NCBI GenBank assembly: GCA_964346395.1
Contig: CAYFUT010000031.1
Coordinates: 1-30,196, forward strand
DNA from: CAYFUT01 sp964346395
GTDB taxonomy: Bacteria > Bacillota > Halanaerobiia > Halobacteroidales > Halobacteroidaceae
DNA length: 30,196 bases
Direction of reading: 5' to 3'
How positions within the stretch are numbered: the first letter of the stretch is position 1; every line of letters starts with the position of its first letter. The position numbers and the translations under genes were made by a program. Shown here piece by piece: positions 15,115 through 23,951 of this stretch. The notes under the pieces are model-generated. The model did no database searches. It worked only from the letters and a program-made list of their open reading frames with translations, and was not told the origin of the DNA.

Positions 15115-16950
15115 TTGCGTAGGGCTGTAGAACTTAGCTTAGTGGTAGGAATTTGTTTATTACTTACTCAGTCAGCAATTGCCGGTTCAGAAGTCATGCC
15201 TCTTGCCGAGGTAGAACCGGGAATGACAGGAGTAGGAAAGACAGTAATTAGCGGAACTACAATAGAAGAATTTAAGGTAGAAGTTGTCAGCATTTTACCT
15301 AGTCCTAAACAGGCTGACCAGCCGTTGATTTTAGTTAAAACCAGCGGGGAAGTGATAGAAAAAACCGGAGGTATTGCTTCCGGAATGAGCGGTAGTCCAG
15401 TTTATATTAATGATCGACTAATTGGAGCAATCGGCTACGGTTGGGAGATGACTAATCATAAGATTGGAATGGTAACTCCGATTAAGAGCATGCGGAGTAT
15501 TTTTGAGCTAGAAGAAAAGACTAATGACCGACAGCCGGAGAAGAAAAATATTAAACTTGATTCGCCGATTAAAATTGGCAGTCAGCAGTATAATAAAGTT
15601 TGTTTTGCTGACCAGCCGGGAGTAGAAACTGAACCTGATACTTTGGCAGTTCAGCCGGCGACGACCCCCTTGTTAGTTAGTGGTCTGTCTGGAAGAGCTA
15701 AAAGGCGCTTAAAGCAAGAATTAGAAGATTATGAAGTAAAGCCAATTCAGGCTAGTGGGGTAGTAAGTAAAGATGTAGAAACTAAGTTGAAACCGGGCAG
15801 CGCTTTAGCAATTCAACTGGTGCGCGGAGATATTAATGTATCTGCGATTGGGACTTTAACATACCGCGACCAGGATGAGGTATTAGGGTTTGGGCATCCG
15901 TTTTTATCGCTGGGAGATGTAAATTATCTGCTATCATCTGCTTATATTCATAAAATGATTAATAGTGTAAAAATGCCCTTTAAAATTGGTTCTCCTGTGG
16001 AAGTAAAGGGGATTGTTAATCAGGACCGAACTGCTGGAGTAGCAGGAAAAGTTGGTGAATTTCCTAACGTAATTCCGGTGGAAGTAGAAGTGGTAGATAA
16101 AGGATTGGCCCGCAATAATAAATTTGAATTTCAGATTGTTCAGAATAAAGCTTTGTTTTCCAAATTGTCGGCAGCTGCCTTATTACAGGCAATTGATAGT
16201 ACTATTGACCGGAAGGGCGGAGGAACAGCGAAGATTAGTTTAGAAATTATGGGCAGCAATTTACCAGGCAAAGAATTAAAGGTAAAAAATCTGTATTATA
16301 ATCAAAATGATATAGCAGCAGCTTCCATTACTGACTTTTTACAGGCTTTAGAGTTAATTAATAATAATCCGTTTCGGGAAGTTAATATAGCCAATATTAA
16401 TTTCAAAGTGGAAATAGAAAAAACACCTCGGTCGGCTTTAATTGAAGAAGTGAAGGTAAAAAAGGAGAAAGTAAAACCGGGAGAAAAGATGACCGCTCAG
16501 ATTTCTTTTCGACCTTATCGGGAGGAAGTTGTAACTGAGGAAGTAGAATTTAAAATTCCTAAAGAGATTAAAGAACAGCAGTTAAGTTTACATGTTTTAA
16601 GCGGGCAAGAAGCTAATCTCGACCAAGCTTTATCTCAGCAGCAGCAGCAAGAGGAACAGAGGCCATCCCAATTAAATAATGTGAAGAGTTTAGAGGAATT
16701 AGTGAATATTTTTACCGAAAAGAAGCAGAATAATCAGGTAGTAGTAGAACTAAGAGCTGATTATTCGCCGCAGTCGAATATAAAAGAAAAGGAAGCTGAA
16801 ACCGATAAAATGTCTAATGGCGGGTATACGCAAGAGCCGCTGGCAAAAAAAGTATTTAGTCTTGACTATGTACTGCAGGGAGCAGTTAGAGAAAATGTGG
16901 AAGTGGTTCGTCCGCAGGAAGAAAAAGGAAGCCAAGATTCTTCTTCTTAA
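15115..16950 (+). CDS. Secreted SpoIVB peptidase S55-like protein
   Basis: The 611-residue protein has a signal peptide (cut near AIAG, about residue 23), then EVEPGMTGVGKTVISGTTIEEF and the GGIASGMSGSPVYINDRLIGAIGYGW block. GMSGSP (90-95) matches the nucleophile motif of SpoIVB family S55. A second family motif, VLGFGHPFLSLGD with His261, lies after the serine. In sporulation SpoIVB the His comes before the Ser, so this family appears permuted. The C-terminal half (about 400-611) is beta-rich, then Gln/Glu-rich and low in complexity. Such proteins occur in diderms without sporulation; substrate and role are unknown. TTG start with AAAGGA upstream. It is 33 nt behind flgJ and ends at a terminator, so it probably shares the flagellar transcript. 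Confidence 0.75.
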   Translation: MRRAVELSLVVGICLLLTQSAIAGSEVMPLAEVEPGMTGVGKTVISGTTIEEFKVEVVSILPSPKQADQPLILVKTSGEVIEKTGGIASGMSGSPVYINDRLIGAIGYGWEMTNHKIGMVTPIKSMRSIFELEEKTNDRQPEKKNIKLDSPIKIGSQQYNKVCFADQPGVETEPDTLAVQPATTPLLVSGLSGRAKRRLKQELEDYEVKPIQASGVVSKDVETKLKPGSALAIQLVRGDINVSAIGTLTYRDQDEVLGFGHPFLSLGDVNYLLSSAYIHKMINSVKMPFKIGSPVEVKGIVNQDRTAGVAGKVGEFPNVIPVEVEVVDKGLARNNKFEFQIVQNKALFSKLSAAALLQAIDSTIDRKGGGTAKISLEIMGSNLPGKELKVKNLYYNQNDIAAASITDFLQALELINNNPFREVNIANINFKVEIEKTPRSALIEEVKVKKEKVKPGEKMTAQISFRPYREEVVTEEVEFKIPKEIKEQQLSLHVLSGQEANLDQALSQQQQQEEQRPSQLNNVKSLEELVNIFTEKKQNNQVVVELRADYSPQSNIKEKEAETDKMSNGGYTQEPLAKKVFSLDYVLQGAVRENVEVVRPQEEKGSQDSSS

Positions 16951-16982
16951 GGCTCTCTATTCCTCAATAGGGAGTCTTTTTC
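16951..16982 (+). terminator. Intrinsic terminator after the flagellar/S55 gene run
   Basis: GGCTCTCTATT (16951-16961) pairs with AATAGGGAGTC (16966-16976) in an 11-bp stem with a CCTC loop and two wobble pairs, followed by five T residues. It starts directly after the stop codon. Confidence 0.88.
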
Positions 16983-17090
16983 CTATTTATTTTGGAAAGC
17001 GGAACTGCTAACTGGTTTTAGTCTTTAGTTTTTTGTTAGGTTTAATTTAATTATTAAAATTGTAGTTGTTTCCATAAATAACTGATTATA

Positions 17091-17118
17091 TTCATTGCAA
17101 GTAAAAAAAATATATAAT
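17091..17118 (+). promoter_or_regulatory. Candidate promoter for tamB
   Basis: A perfect -10 box TATAAT (17113-17118) lies in an A-rich stretch, about 40 nt before the gene. The best -35 at normal spacing is the weak TTCATT (17091-17096, 16 nt apart); TTGCAA (17095-17100) is a better hexamer but only 12 nt away. The preceding terminator makes a promoter here likely. Confidence 0.4.
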
Positions 17119-17160
17119 ATCATAAGAAGTGACCTGAGCTAGTAGACTGGAGGCTAAATG

Positions 17161-20100
17161 ATGAAACTTGAGATTTTACAGTCTAAAAAGGGGTTAATTA
17201 TTGCTGGTCTAATATTTTTTATTTTATTAACTATTATTTATATGACAAATCATCGGCTTCTGTTGAATATTAAGGAGCAGGTGGTTACTAAGCTAGAAGA
17301 AGAGTTAGAACTGGGGATTGAACTAGATTCCATTAGGTTAAGTGGTTTCAATCAATTGGTAATGGAAGAATTCCAGTTAGCCGGGCCAACTGCGCCCCCG
17401 TTAGTAACAGCGGAAAAATTAGTAATTGAATATAAATGGCTTGATCTGCTGTTTAATTCACTGCAGCCGGTAAAGAGCATCAGCCGCATTGAAGTGACTG
17501 CCCCGGAGGTTAATGTCAGCCGCGGGAAAGACGGAAATTATAGTTTTTTACAGGGGCTAGCGGCTGGCGAAGAAGGAAAGGCGGAAGGCCTGTTTACTGG
17601 TGAGATTGCTATAGAAGCGGGGCAGATAAATTATAGTTCGCCCGAAATTAGTGAAACAATAACTGGTATTGAAGGAACGGTAGGGGTTGGGTCGAGGATT
17701 GATTTTGCTTTAGCAGCTCAGTTGCCGGTTTTAATCCCGGCTGAATTTAAACTACAGGGGCAGTTAACTGGAGAAGAATATCAAGGGCAGATAAGCTTTA
17801 GCCGCCTTGATTTAACTAAAATTAAATCGGATTGGAAAGCGAAAGTGATTAACTTAGATTCTGTTGATTATCAAGGTCTGCTAGCTGGGAAAATAAAATT
17901 AAGCGGTAATTTCGGGTCACAGCCAACTTATTATGGTGACTTAAAGTTGACTGAGGGGCAGATTGATTATCAAGAACTGCAGTTAAATAATCTAACTGCC
18001 GAGTTAGGAGTTAATAATTATGGGTTGAAGGTTAAAGAAGCTTCAGCTAACTATCAGGAGTCATTAATTACAGTGTCGGGAGAAGTATTTAACTGGCAGC
18101 AGCCGCAGCTTAATTTAAATTACCAAGTGGAAGAGTTTGCTCTCCAGGAGTTAAAGAGTTATTTGCCGGACGAGGTACAGTTAGCTGGGAAAGCAGGAAT
18201 TAACGGCAAAATTAGGGGGGCAGCAAGAAAGCCTAATGTAGTAGGTGATATTAAATTAGATCAGGGGCGAATAAATCAGGAAGCAGTTAGTGATTTTTCG
18301 GCGCGCCTCCATTATAAAGGAGAAGTAATTAATCTTAAACAAGCTGCTTTTACTTATCAAGAAGGACGGATTAAAGGGGAAGGAACGATTAATTTAGCCG
18401 AACAACTGCAGTATATGCTGTCGCTTGATTTTAATCAACTTGAGTTAGCTAAATTGAATGAAAATCTAGATTATAATTTCGAGTTAGCAGGTCTAGCCAG
18501 CGGAGAAGGAGTTATTTCTGGACAAGGCTTAGACAAAAAGAAGTTAAATGTATTAGGGTCGGTATCTGTAGTTCAGGGGAATATTGCTGGGTACCCTGTA
18601 GATGAATTTACGAGTAATTTTTGGATAAATAAAGGGAAAGTATTTTTAAATCAAGCTAAATTATTAGCTGACCAGGGGGTCTGGAATTTAGAAGGAATTG
18701 TTGATTTAGGTGGAGAACTGGATTTAACCCTGGAAGCTGCGGAGGTTAAATTGAGCAATTTACGGTCGTTACACCAGTTAAACAAATTAACAGGCAGTAT
18801 AAATTTACAGGGAGAATTAAAAGGAAAGCTGAAAAATCCTGAATTTAGGGGAGGATTTGCGCTTGCTCAATTAGGATATGATCAATTTAGAATAGGTCAG
18901 GCGCAGGGAGACATAAATTATCAGGCAGGGGCTGTTGAGTTAAAACAGGTTAAGCTACCGCAGTTAAATACTGAAATAAGGGGAGCAGTTGATTTTAAAG
19001 ATCAGACGTCCCATATTAAAGCAGCTACTGAAGCAGTAAAAGTAGAGAAAATATTGACGAGAGGAAATCTGGACTGGCCGGCTTCCGGAGTATTAACTGC
19101 TGCTTTAGAGGTAACAAATGTTTTAACTGAGCCGTCAATTGCAGGAACAGCAGCGGTTACTGATGGTAGTATTTACCATCAGCCTGTGGATCAGGTAGAA
19201 TTAAATGTAGGTTATCAAGATCAGAAGTTGCAGATTAATAAGCTGACTGGAAAATATAAAAAAAGCAGTTTTCAGGCGGCGGGAGAATATGAAGCTGAAC
19301 GGTTAAACTTGGAGTTTTCCACTCAACAGCTTCGTCTACAGGATATCCAAGCCACAGAAGAGTTAGGAGTAGTTAAAGGAACTGCGGCCATTGACGGCCG
19401 GCTGTACGGTGAGCTTACTGACCTAAAGCTGGCTGCGGAGACAAAAGCACAGAAATTACAGATTGATAATTATAAGTTAGGAATGCTAACGGCAACTATG
19501 CAGTATGAAAAACCCAATTTGCACTGCAAACAGGGTCGATTAAAAAAGGAAGGATTTGAGTATAAATTTAGCGGCGGGCTTAATCTGGATCAGAAAAAGT
19601 TTAAGCAGCTGCGGGTTGATGTTCTGAAAGGGAATTTAGTATATTTAGATCAGTTTTTAGAGGAAGACTTGCGGTTAGTTCATCCGGTTCAGGGGCGGGT
19701 AATAGCTAATGGTTCTTTTCTTCAACCGCGGTTAGAACTGGATTTAGATATAGATGATATAGATGAGACAGGTTACTTGGAGTTACAGGGCAGCTATTGG
19801 CATCAAAAAGGAATGGATCTGAAGGTAGCAGCCCGCCAATTTAAAGTAGCTCCTTTAACTAATTTAAAGTCGTTATTAGATTTAGATATTTCGCTGCCTC
19901 ATTTAGCGGGGGAAATGGATTTATCCGGTCGCTTACATGGGGAACTGAATAATTTAAATGTCGATTCTAATTTACAGATTAACCAGGGAGAAATTAATAA
20001 TTTTGATTACCAAAAACTGAGCGGCCGCTTAAAAGTGATTGAGGGAGATAGACTGTTTTTACAGCAGACGCTTCAGGATAAGGGCGGGGAAATTCTGCGC

Positions 20101-21411
20101 ACTAATGGAGTAGTCCCTCTTAAACAAGAGCAGGAATTTGATTTAGCAGTCAAGCTGAGAGGGGGAAATCTAAATTTATTATCGCTAGCAGTTGCCGATT
20201 TAAAATCAATTCACGGCCGTGGACAGGCTGATTTAAAGATAGAAGGCACTTGGGCAGATATTAATCTGCAGGGGCAGGCTGAATTAGAGGGAGCGGGTTT
20301 TACCCATCCGGCCTTTGATCGTGAGGTAAAGGAATTAACGGGGGAATTTAATTTTACTAGAGATAAAATAATAGTAGATAATCTGCGCGGGAAGTATGGA
20401 CAGGGAATAGTGGAGGCAGAAGGGGATATCTCGCTGACGGGGTTATTACCAGCCAGTTATGATCTGCAGGTTGAGGGGACAGATGTAGCTTTTAATCACG
20501 GGTCCTGGCAGGGGCTAAATGATGTTCAGCTGGAAATTAAAGGTGGATTTTATGATCCGCTAATCAAGGGGCAGATTACTGCTCATGATACAATGTTTGA
20601 ACTGCCGGCAAAATGGCCGACACCAGATGAAGAATTACCAATTAAGCCCCGCTTTGATCTGGTAATTAAGCCAAGACAGAATGTTAAAGTCGGCAATGAA
20701 AATATTGATATTTTAGTTCAGGATGGAGAACTAGAGTTAGCTACAACTGAGCAGGAGCAGATAGAGTTAACCGGCAGCCTCTCTTCTACTACCGGGCGGT
20801 TTACTTATTATAATACAGAGTTTGAATTAGTTGAGGGTACTGCTCAATTTACTAAATACAGCTTTGTTCCGCAGTTAGATATTAGAGCGCGGACTAGTCT
20901 TCCGGATGAAACTGGGGAAGTCAAGGAAATATACCTTGATGTTCAAGGTTCAGGGGAGGATATAGCTGCTGACCCGTGGCAGCTGAACTTTTCTTCTGAG
21001 CCGGCCATGACGAGAAGAGAGATTATTAATTTGCTGTCTCAGCAGGGAGGAATTGGGAGTTTACTAGAAAAGGATTATGATCAGGCAGTTAAAAATGAAC
21101 TGCGCCGGTTAATTGGTCAGGGGCTTAAAACGGAATTGATTTATAAAATTGAGCGTTCTTTTGAAAGGTCGCTGAATTTAGACCAAGTGCAGATTAGATC
21201 TTTACTCCAGAATGAATTGGAGATTAAAATTGGCAAGTATATTTTTGATGGATTTATGCTAAAAATGACTAAAACCTTTGGGCAGGAAGAAAGATATTCT
21301 TATGGATTTGAGTATCGCTTTTCAGAAGGAATAGATAATTTAAGGTTGAATGGTAACTATGATAAGCAAGGGGATTATAAATTGGGAATGGAGCTGACGC
21401 TTCCTTTTTAA
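17161..21411 (+). CDS. tamB: TamB-like translocation/assembly module protein
   Basis: This very long protein (1416 residues from ATG 17161) has one N-terminal membrane anchor (about 13-30) and then repeated AsmA/TamB-type beta-strand units of the form L-x-G-x-(I/L)-x-G-x(3-5)-P. The C-terminal DUF490/TamB domain includes TGRFTYYNTEFELVEGTAQF, RREIINLLSQQGG and a final YKLGMELTLPF. Such proteins form a beta-taco groove across the periplasm. They are linked to BamA-assisted outer-membrane assembly and to phospholipid transport to the outer membrane. E. coli TamB has 1259 residues. ATG 17158 is also possible, but GGAGG sits only 4 nt before it and 7 nt before 17161. No TamA is seen; BamA follows, as in many non-proteobacterial diderms. 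Confidence 0.9.
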   Translation: MKLEILQSKKGLIIAGLIFFILLTIIYMTNHRLLLNIKEQVVTKLEEELELGIELDSIRLSGFNQLVMEEFQLAGPTAPPLVTAEKLVIEYKWLDLLFNSLQPVKSISRIEVTAPEVNVSRGKDGNYSFLQGLAAGEEGKAEGLFTGEIAIEAGQINYSSPEISETITGIEGTVGVGSRIDFALAAQLPVLIPAEFKLQGQLTGEEYQGQISFSRLDLTKIKSDWKAKVINLDSVDYQGLLAGKIKLSGNFGSQPTYYGDLKLTEGQIDYQELQLNNLTAELGVNNYGLKVKEASANYQESLITVSGEVFNWQQPQLNLNYQVEEFALQELKSYLPDEVQLAGKAGINGKIRGAARKPNVVGDIKLDQGRINQEAVSDFSARLHYKGEVINLKQAAFTYQEGRIKGEGTINLAEQLQYMLSLDFNQLELAKLNENLDYNFELAGLASGEGVISGQGLDKKKLNVLGSVSVVQGNIAGYPVDEFTSNFWINKGKVFLNQAKLLADQGVWNLEGIVDLGGELDLTLEAAEVKLSNLRSLHQLNKLTGSINLQGELKGKLKNPEFRGGFALAQLGYDQFRIGQAQGDINYQAGAVELKQVKLPQLNTEIRGAVDFKDQTSHIKAATEAVKVEKILTRGNLDWPASGVLTAALEVTNVLTEPSIAGTAAVTDGSIYHQPVDQVELNVGYQDQKLQINKLTGKYKKSSFQAAGEYEAERLNLEFSTQQLRLQDIQATEELGVVKGTAAIDGRLYGELTDLKLAAETKAQKLQIDNYKLGMLTATMQYEKPNLHCKQGRLKKEGFEYKFSGGLNLDQKKFKQLRVDVLKGNLVYLDQFLEEDLRLVHPVQGRVIANGSFLQPRLELDLDIDDIDETGYLELQGSYWHQKGMDLKVAARQFKVAPLTNLKSLLDLDISLPHLAGEMDLSGRLHGELNNLNVDSNLQINQGEINNFDYQKLSGRLKVIEGDRLFLQQTLQDKGGEILRTNGVVPLKQEQEFDLAVKLRGGNLNLLSLAVADLKSIHGRGQADLKIEGTWADINLQGQAELEGAGFTHPAFDREVKELTGEFNFTRDKIIVDNLRGKYGQGIVEAEGDISLTGLLPASYDLQVEGTDVAFNHGSWQGLNDVQLEIKGGFYDPLIKGQITAHDTMFELPAKWPTPDEELPIKPRFDLVIKPRQNVKVGNENIDILVQDGELELATTEQEQIELTGSLSSTTGRFTYYNTEFELVEGTAQFTKYSFVPQLDIRARTSLPDETGEVKEIYLDVQGSGEDIAADPWQLNFSSEPAMTRREIINLLSQQGGIGSLLEKDYDQAVKNELRRLIGQGLKTELIYKIERSFERSLNLDQVQIRSLLQNELEIKIGKYIFDGFMLKMTKTFGQEERYSYGFEYRFSEGIDNLRLNGNYDKQGDYKLGMELTLPF

Positions 21412-21438
21412 AGACATGGGCAAGTTTTAAAGTTTTTT

Positions 21439-21622
21439 TATCAGGAGGAGGGGCAGGTGGGGGTTGTTAGCTTCCGGTAGCGTTTTTTCTTCATTCCTTC
21501 CTTCGCCCATTAAAATAAAAAAGTTCTTTTTAAGGCAATTTTAATGGGCGAAGGAAGGAATATTCGTGAAGAAAAAACGCTAAATGTCAGCCAACAACCC
21601 CCACCCACCCCACCTCCTGATA
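21439..21622. repeat. 184-bp palindromic element between tamB and bamA
   Basis: The left arm, from TATCAGGAGG (21439) to CGCCCATTAAAAT (21516), is complementary over nearly its full length to the right arm ending CCTCCTGATA (21622). Pairing segments include GGTGGGGGTTGTT, TAGCGTTTTTTCTTCA and TTCCTTCCTTCGCCCATTAAAA. The loop is about 20-25 nt. The right half recurs at 28584-28684, so this is a dispersed element. It has no ORF and no U-run. It may slow or end transcription in either direction, or be a non-autonomous mobile element. Confidence 0.82.
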
Positions 21623-21726
21623 GAACGAAGGTAAATCGTTGGGGGAGTTGAGAGGTAGTTATTCGCTAGGCAAAGTTGAAGCTGTAAATAATAAGGCATT
21701 AATAAGATTAAAAGGAGGAAAAATTG
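21623..21726 (+). other. Leader between the palindromic element and bamA
   Basis: This is the remainder of the 312-nt gap between tamB and bamA. A weak promoter-like pair, TTGAAG (21676-21681) and TTAATA (21699-21704) at 17 nt, is present but not convincing. GGAGG (21714-21718) serves ATG 21727. Nothing else was recognised. Confidence 0.3.
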
Positions 21727-23439
21727 ATGAAGGCAAAGCAGTTAGGAATAGTTATATTAGTAGTTGGACTTTTAATTGTAAATTCTATTGGGGCAGCAGC
21801 GGAGGAAACTGGTGATGTGTCGGTTCCGGAACAAGTTTCGGAAAATACAATTACGGCGATTAGTGTTACTGGGAACAAACATGTGGCTGAGGAAAGAATA
21901 ATAGAGCAGATTGAAACGCAAGTAGGAGATAGTATCTCTCAGGACCAGTTAAAAAAAGATATGCAGTCTATTTTTGATTTAGGATATTTCTTTGATATTC
22001 GGGTCAATTTTAAAAATCATCAAGGCGGGGTAAAATTAGTTTTTGAAGTAATTGAAAATCCAAAATTAAGCAAGATAGTTATCAGCGGCAATCAACAAGT
22101 AGCGGAGGCTGAATTAAAAGAAAATCTGGCTATAAAAACTGGCAAATTATTGAATGTCAATCAGTTAGATAAAGGAGTTAAGGCAGTTAATGAGTATTAT
22201 CAACAGCAGGGTTATGTTTTAGCTCAGGTGGTGGATGTAACGATTAAAAATGATGATGAGCTCCATTTAAAAGTTAAAGAGGGTAAATTAAATAAAATCA
22301 TCATTAGCGGGAACAAAGAAACAAAGGATTATGTGCTTAGACGAGAATTAGATATGGAACCCGGTGAGGTATTTAATGTAGAGGAAATGCGCCAGGATTT
22401 AAGAAAGATTTATAATTTAGGGTTTTTTAAGGATGTTAAGCCGCAGTTAAAGCGGGTGGAAGGAAATCCGCATGCGGCTAATTTAGAAATTAAAGTAGAA
22501 GAGAAGAAAACTGGTACCTTCAGTGTAGGCGGCGGCTATAGTTCTGACGCCGGGTTGACGGGATTAGTTAATGTTAAAAAAGATAATTTATTTGGCCGCG
22601 GTCAGCAGGTAAGTCTTGACATGGAATTTGGCGGAAAAAAGGATACTTATCAAATAGGTTACTATACCCCTTGGACTTTTGGTACTGAAACTAGTATTGA
22701 TTTTAATTTATATAAAAAGAATAAAAAAGAGGAAGGTGAAGAAAGACAAGGCGGTAATATTACCGTAGGTCGTCCCTTAGCTGAATTTACGAAGGGATAT
22801 GCTACTTTAAATTTAGAATCGATCAAAGATAGTGAAGGGGACTGGCATGATAACCGGAGTATAACTCTAAAGACAGTGCGCGATACTAGAAAGGATATCA
22901 TTAATCCCCGCACTGGAAGCCGGAGTGAAGTTTCGGTAGAAAAGGCAGGTATTTTAGGAGCTGATGATAATTTCACTAAATATAGATTAGATACCAGAAA
23001 GTATTTTCCATCTGGGAATGACAATGCCTGGGCGCTTAGTTTTGAGTTAGGAGAAAGCAGCGGCCAGCTAGAAGAAAACTATGCTAAATATTCTCTGGGT
23101 GGAATGGACGGTATCCGCGGCTATAATGAAGAGTATTATAAGTCAGAGGAGAATCCAGAAGAGAATGGATTTGAAGGCGAGTCTATGGTATTAGGGAGTT
23201 TAGAATATAGATTTAAGATTATAGATAAAGTTATGGGAGTTAGTTTCTTTGATGCTGGTCGAGCTTTTAGCGACCATTTAAGTCTTGATGATTTAACGGA
23301 TGATCCTAAGTATTCCTTTGGTTTAGGAGTTAGATTTAATACTCCTATGGGGCAGATAGGTGCTGATTATGGTATTGCGCCGTCGGGAATGGATGGCGAA
23401 AAGGATCACTTTAGCTTTAGAATTGGGAATAAATTTTAA
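21727..23439 (+). CDS. bamA: Outer-membrane protein assembly factor BamA (three POTRA domains)
   Basis: BamA inserts beta-barrel proteins into the outer membrane. The 570-residue protein has a signal peptide (cut near AAAEE, about 25). It has three POTRA repeats, marked by AISVTGNKHV, KIVISGNQQV and KIIISGNKET (starting near 40, 115 and 190), and a C-terminal Omp85 barrel from about 270. The barrel holds GGMDGIRGYNEE, the conserved (V/I)RGY lid motif, and ends in SFRIGNKF with the terminal Phe of outer-membrane barrels. E. coli BamA has five POTRAs. A TTG at 21724 is in frame, but ATG 21727 is 8 nt from GGAGG. The next gene is a Skp-like chaperone 18 nt on, the usual bamA-skp order. Confidence 0.95.
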   Translation: MKAKQLGIVILVVGLLIVNSIGAAAEETGDVSVPEQVSENTITAISVTGNKHVAEERIIEQIETQVGDSISQDQLKKDMQSIFDLGYFFDIRVNFKNHQGGVKLVFEVIENPKLSKIVISGNQQVAEAELKENLAIKTGKLLNVNQLDKGVKAVNEYYQQQGYVLAQVVDVTIKNDDELHLKVKEGKLNKIIISGNKETKDYVLRRELDMEPGEVFNVEEMRQDLRKIYNLGFFKDVKPQLKRVEGNPHAANLEIKVEEKKTGTFSVGGGYSSDAGLTGLVNVKKDNLFGRGQQVSLDMEFGGKKDTYQIGYYTPWTFGTETSIDFNLYKKNKKEEGEERQGGNITVGRPLAEFTKGYATLNLESIKDSEGDWHDNRSITLKTVRDTRKDIINPRTGSRSEVSVEKAGILGADDNFTKYRLDTRKYFPSGNDNAWALSFELGESSGQLEENYAKYSLGGMDGIRGYNEEYYKSEENPEENGFEGESMVLGSLEYRFKIIDKVMGVSFFDAGRAFSDHLSLDDLTDDPKYSFGLGVRFNTPMGQIGADYGIAPSGMDGEKDHFSFRIGNKF

Positions 23440-23457
23440 TAGGGGGGCAGTATTATA

Positions 23458-23928
23458 ATGAAAAAAACACTGTTGATAGGCGGTTTATTGGTCTGCTTAT
23501 TATTGGGCGGATTAATGACAGTTCAGGGAGCCGATAAAACTGAACCGCAGATAGGATATGTTGATATGCAGAGGCTGTTTAAGAATCATCCGCGAAAACA
23601 GGCTTCGGAGAATAAATTAAAAGGTGAGGCTAAGGAGCTGCAGCAGAAGTTGGAGTCGCAGGCAGAGGATTTAAATAAGGAAGAACGGCAGGAACTGCTG
23701 GAGGAATATCAGCAGGAGTTAGATAGTATGGAACAGAAGTTGATTCAGGGTGTTATGGAGGATATCAATCAGACAATCCAGCAAGTAGCGCAGGAAAAAG
23801 GCGTAACGGTAGTCTTGGATAAATCGGTAGTTATTAGTGGAGGATATAATCTAACTGAGGATGTTTTGGCAGAGATTGAAGCTAAGGGCGAACAGGAAAC
23901 TAATTCAAACCAGACTTCAAACCAGTAA
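23458..23928 (+). CDS. ompH: OmpH/Skp periplasmic chaperone (first of three)
   Basis: Skp holds unfolded outer-membrane proteins in the periplasm. This 156-residue protein has a signal peptide (cut near VQGA, about 24), the OmpH start IGYVDMQRLFKNHP, a Lys/Glu/Gln-rich coiled-coil hairpin (about 45-108), and the closing strand and helix VTVVLDKSVVISGGYNLTEDV. Size and layout match ordinary Skp. The C-terminal tail is Asn/Gln/Thr-rich. A purine-rich GGGGGG run precedes the ATG. It is followed 23 nt later by a much longer homologue and then by a lipoprotein homologue, suggesting local duplication. Confidence 0.92.
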   Translation: MKKTLLIGGLLVCLLLGGLMTVQGADKTEPQIGYVDMQRLFKNHPRKQASENKLKGEAKELQQKLESQAEDLNKEERQELLEEYQQELDSMEQKLIQGVMEDINQTIQQVAQEKGVTVVLDKSVVISGGYNLTEDVLAEIEAKGEQETNSNQTSNQ

Positions 23929-23951
23929 ACTAAAAGAGAGTAGGGAGAAGA

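Noticed and set aside
15115..16950. SpoIVB itself, as evidence of sporulation
   Set aside because: Motif order, length and C-terminal region differ from sporulation SpoIVB, and no other sporulation gene is in the window.
16817..17011. Plus-strand ORF overlapping the end of the S55-like gene
   Set aside because: It runs through the terminator hairpin, lacks a ribosome binding site and resembles no known protein.
22662..23024. Minus-strand ORF of 120 residues inside bamA
   Set aside because: It lies wholly within a clear Omp85 barrel, has no family resemblance and is best seen as a reading-frame shadow.
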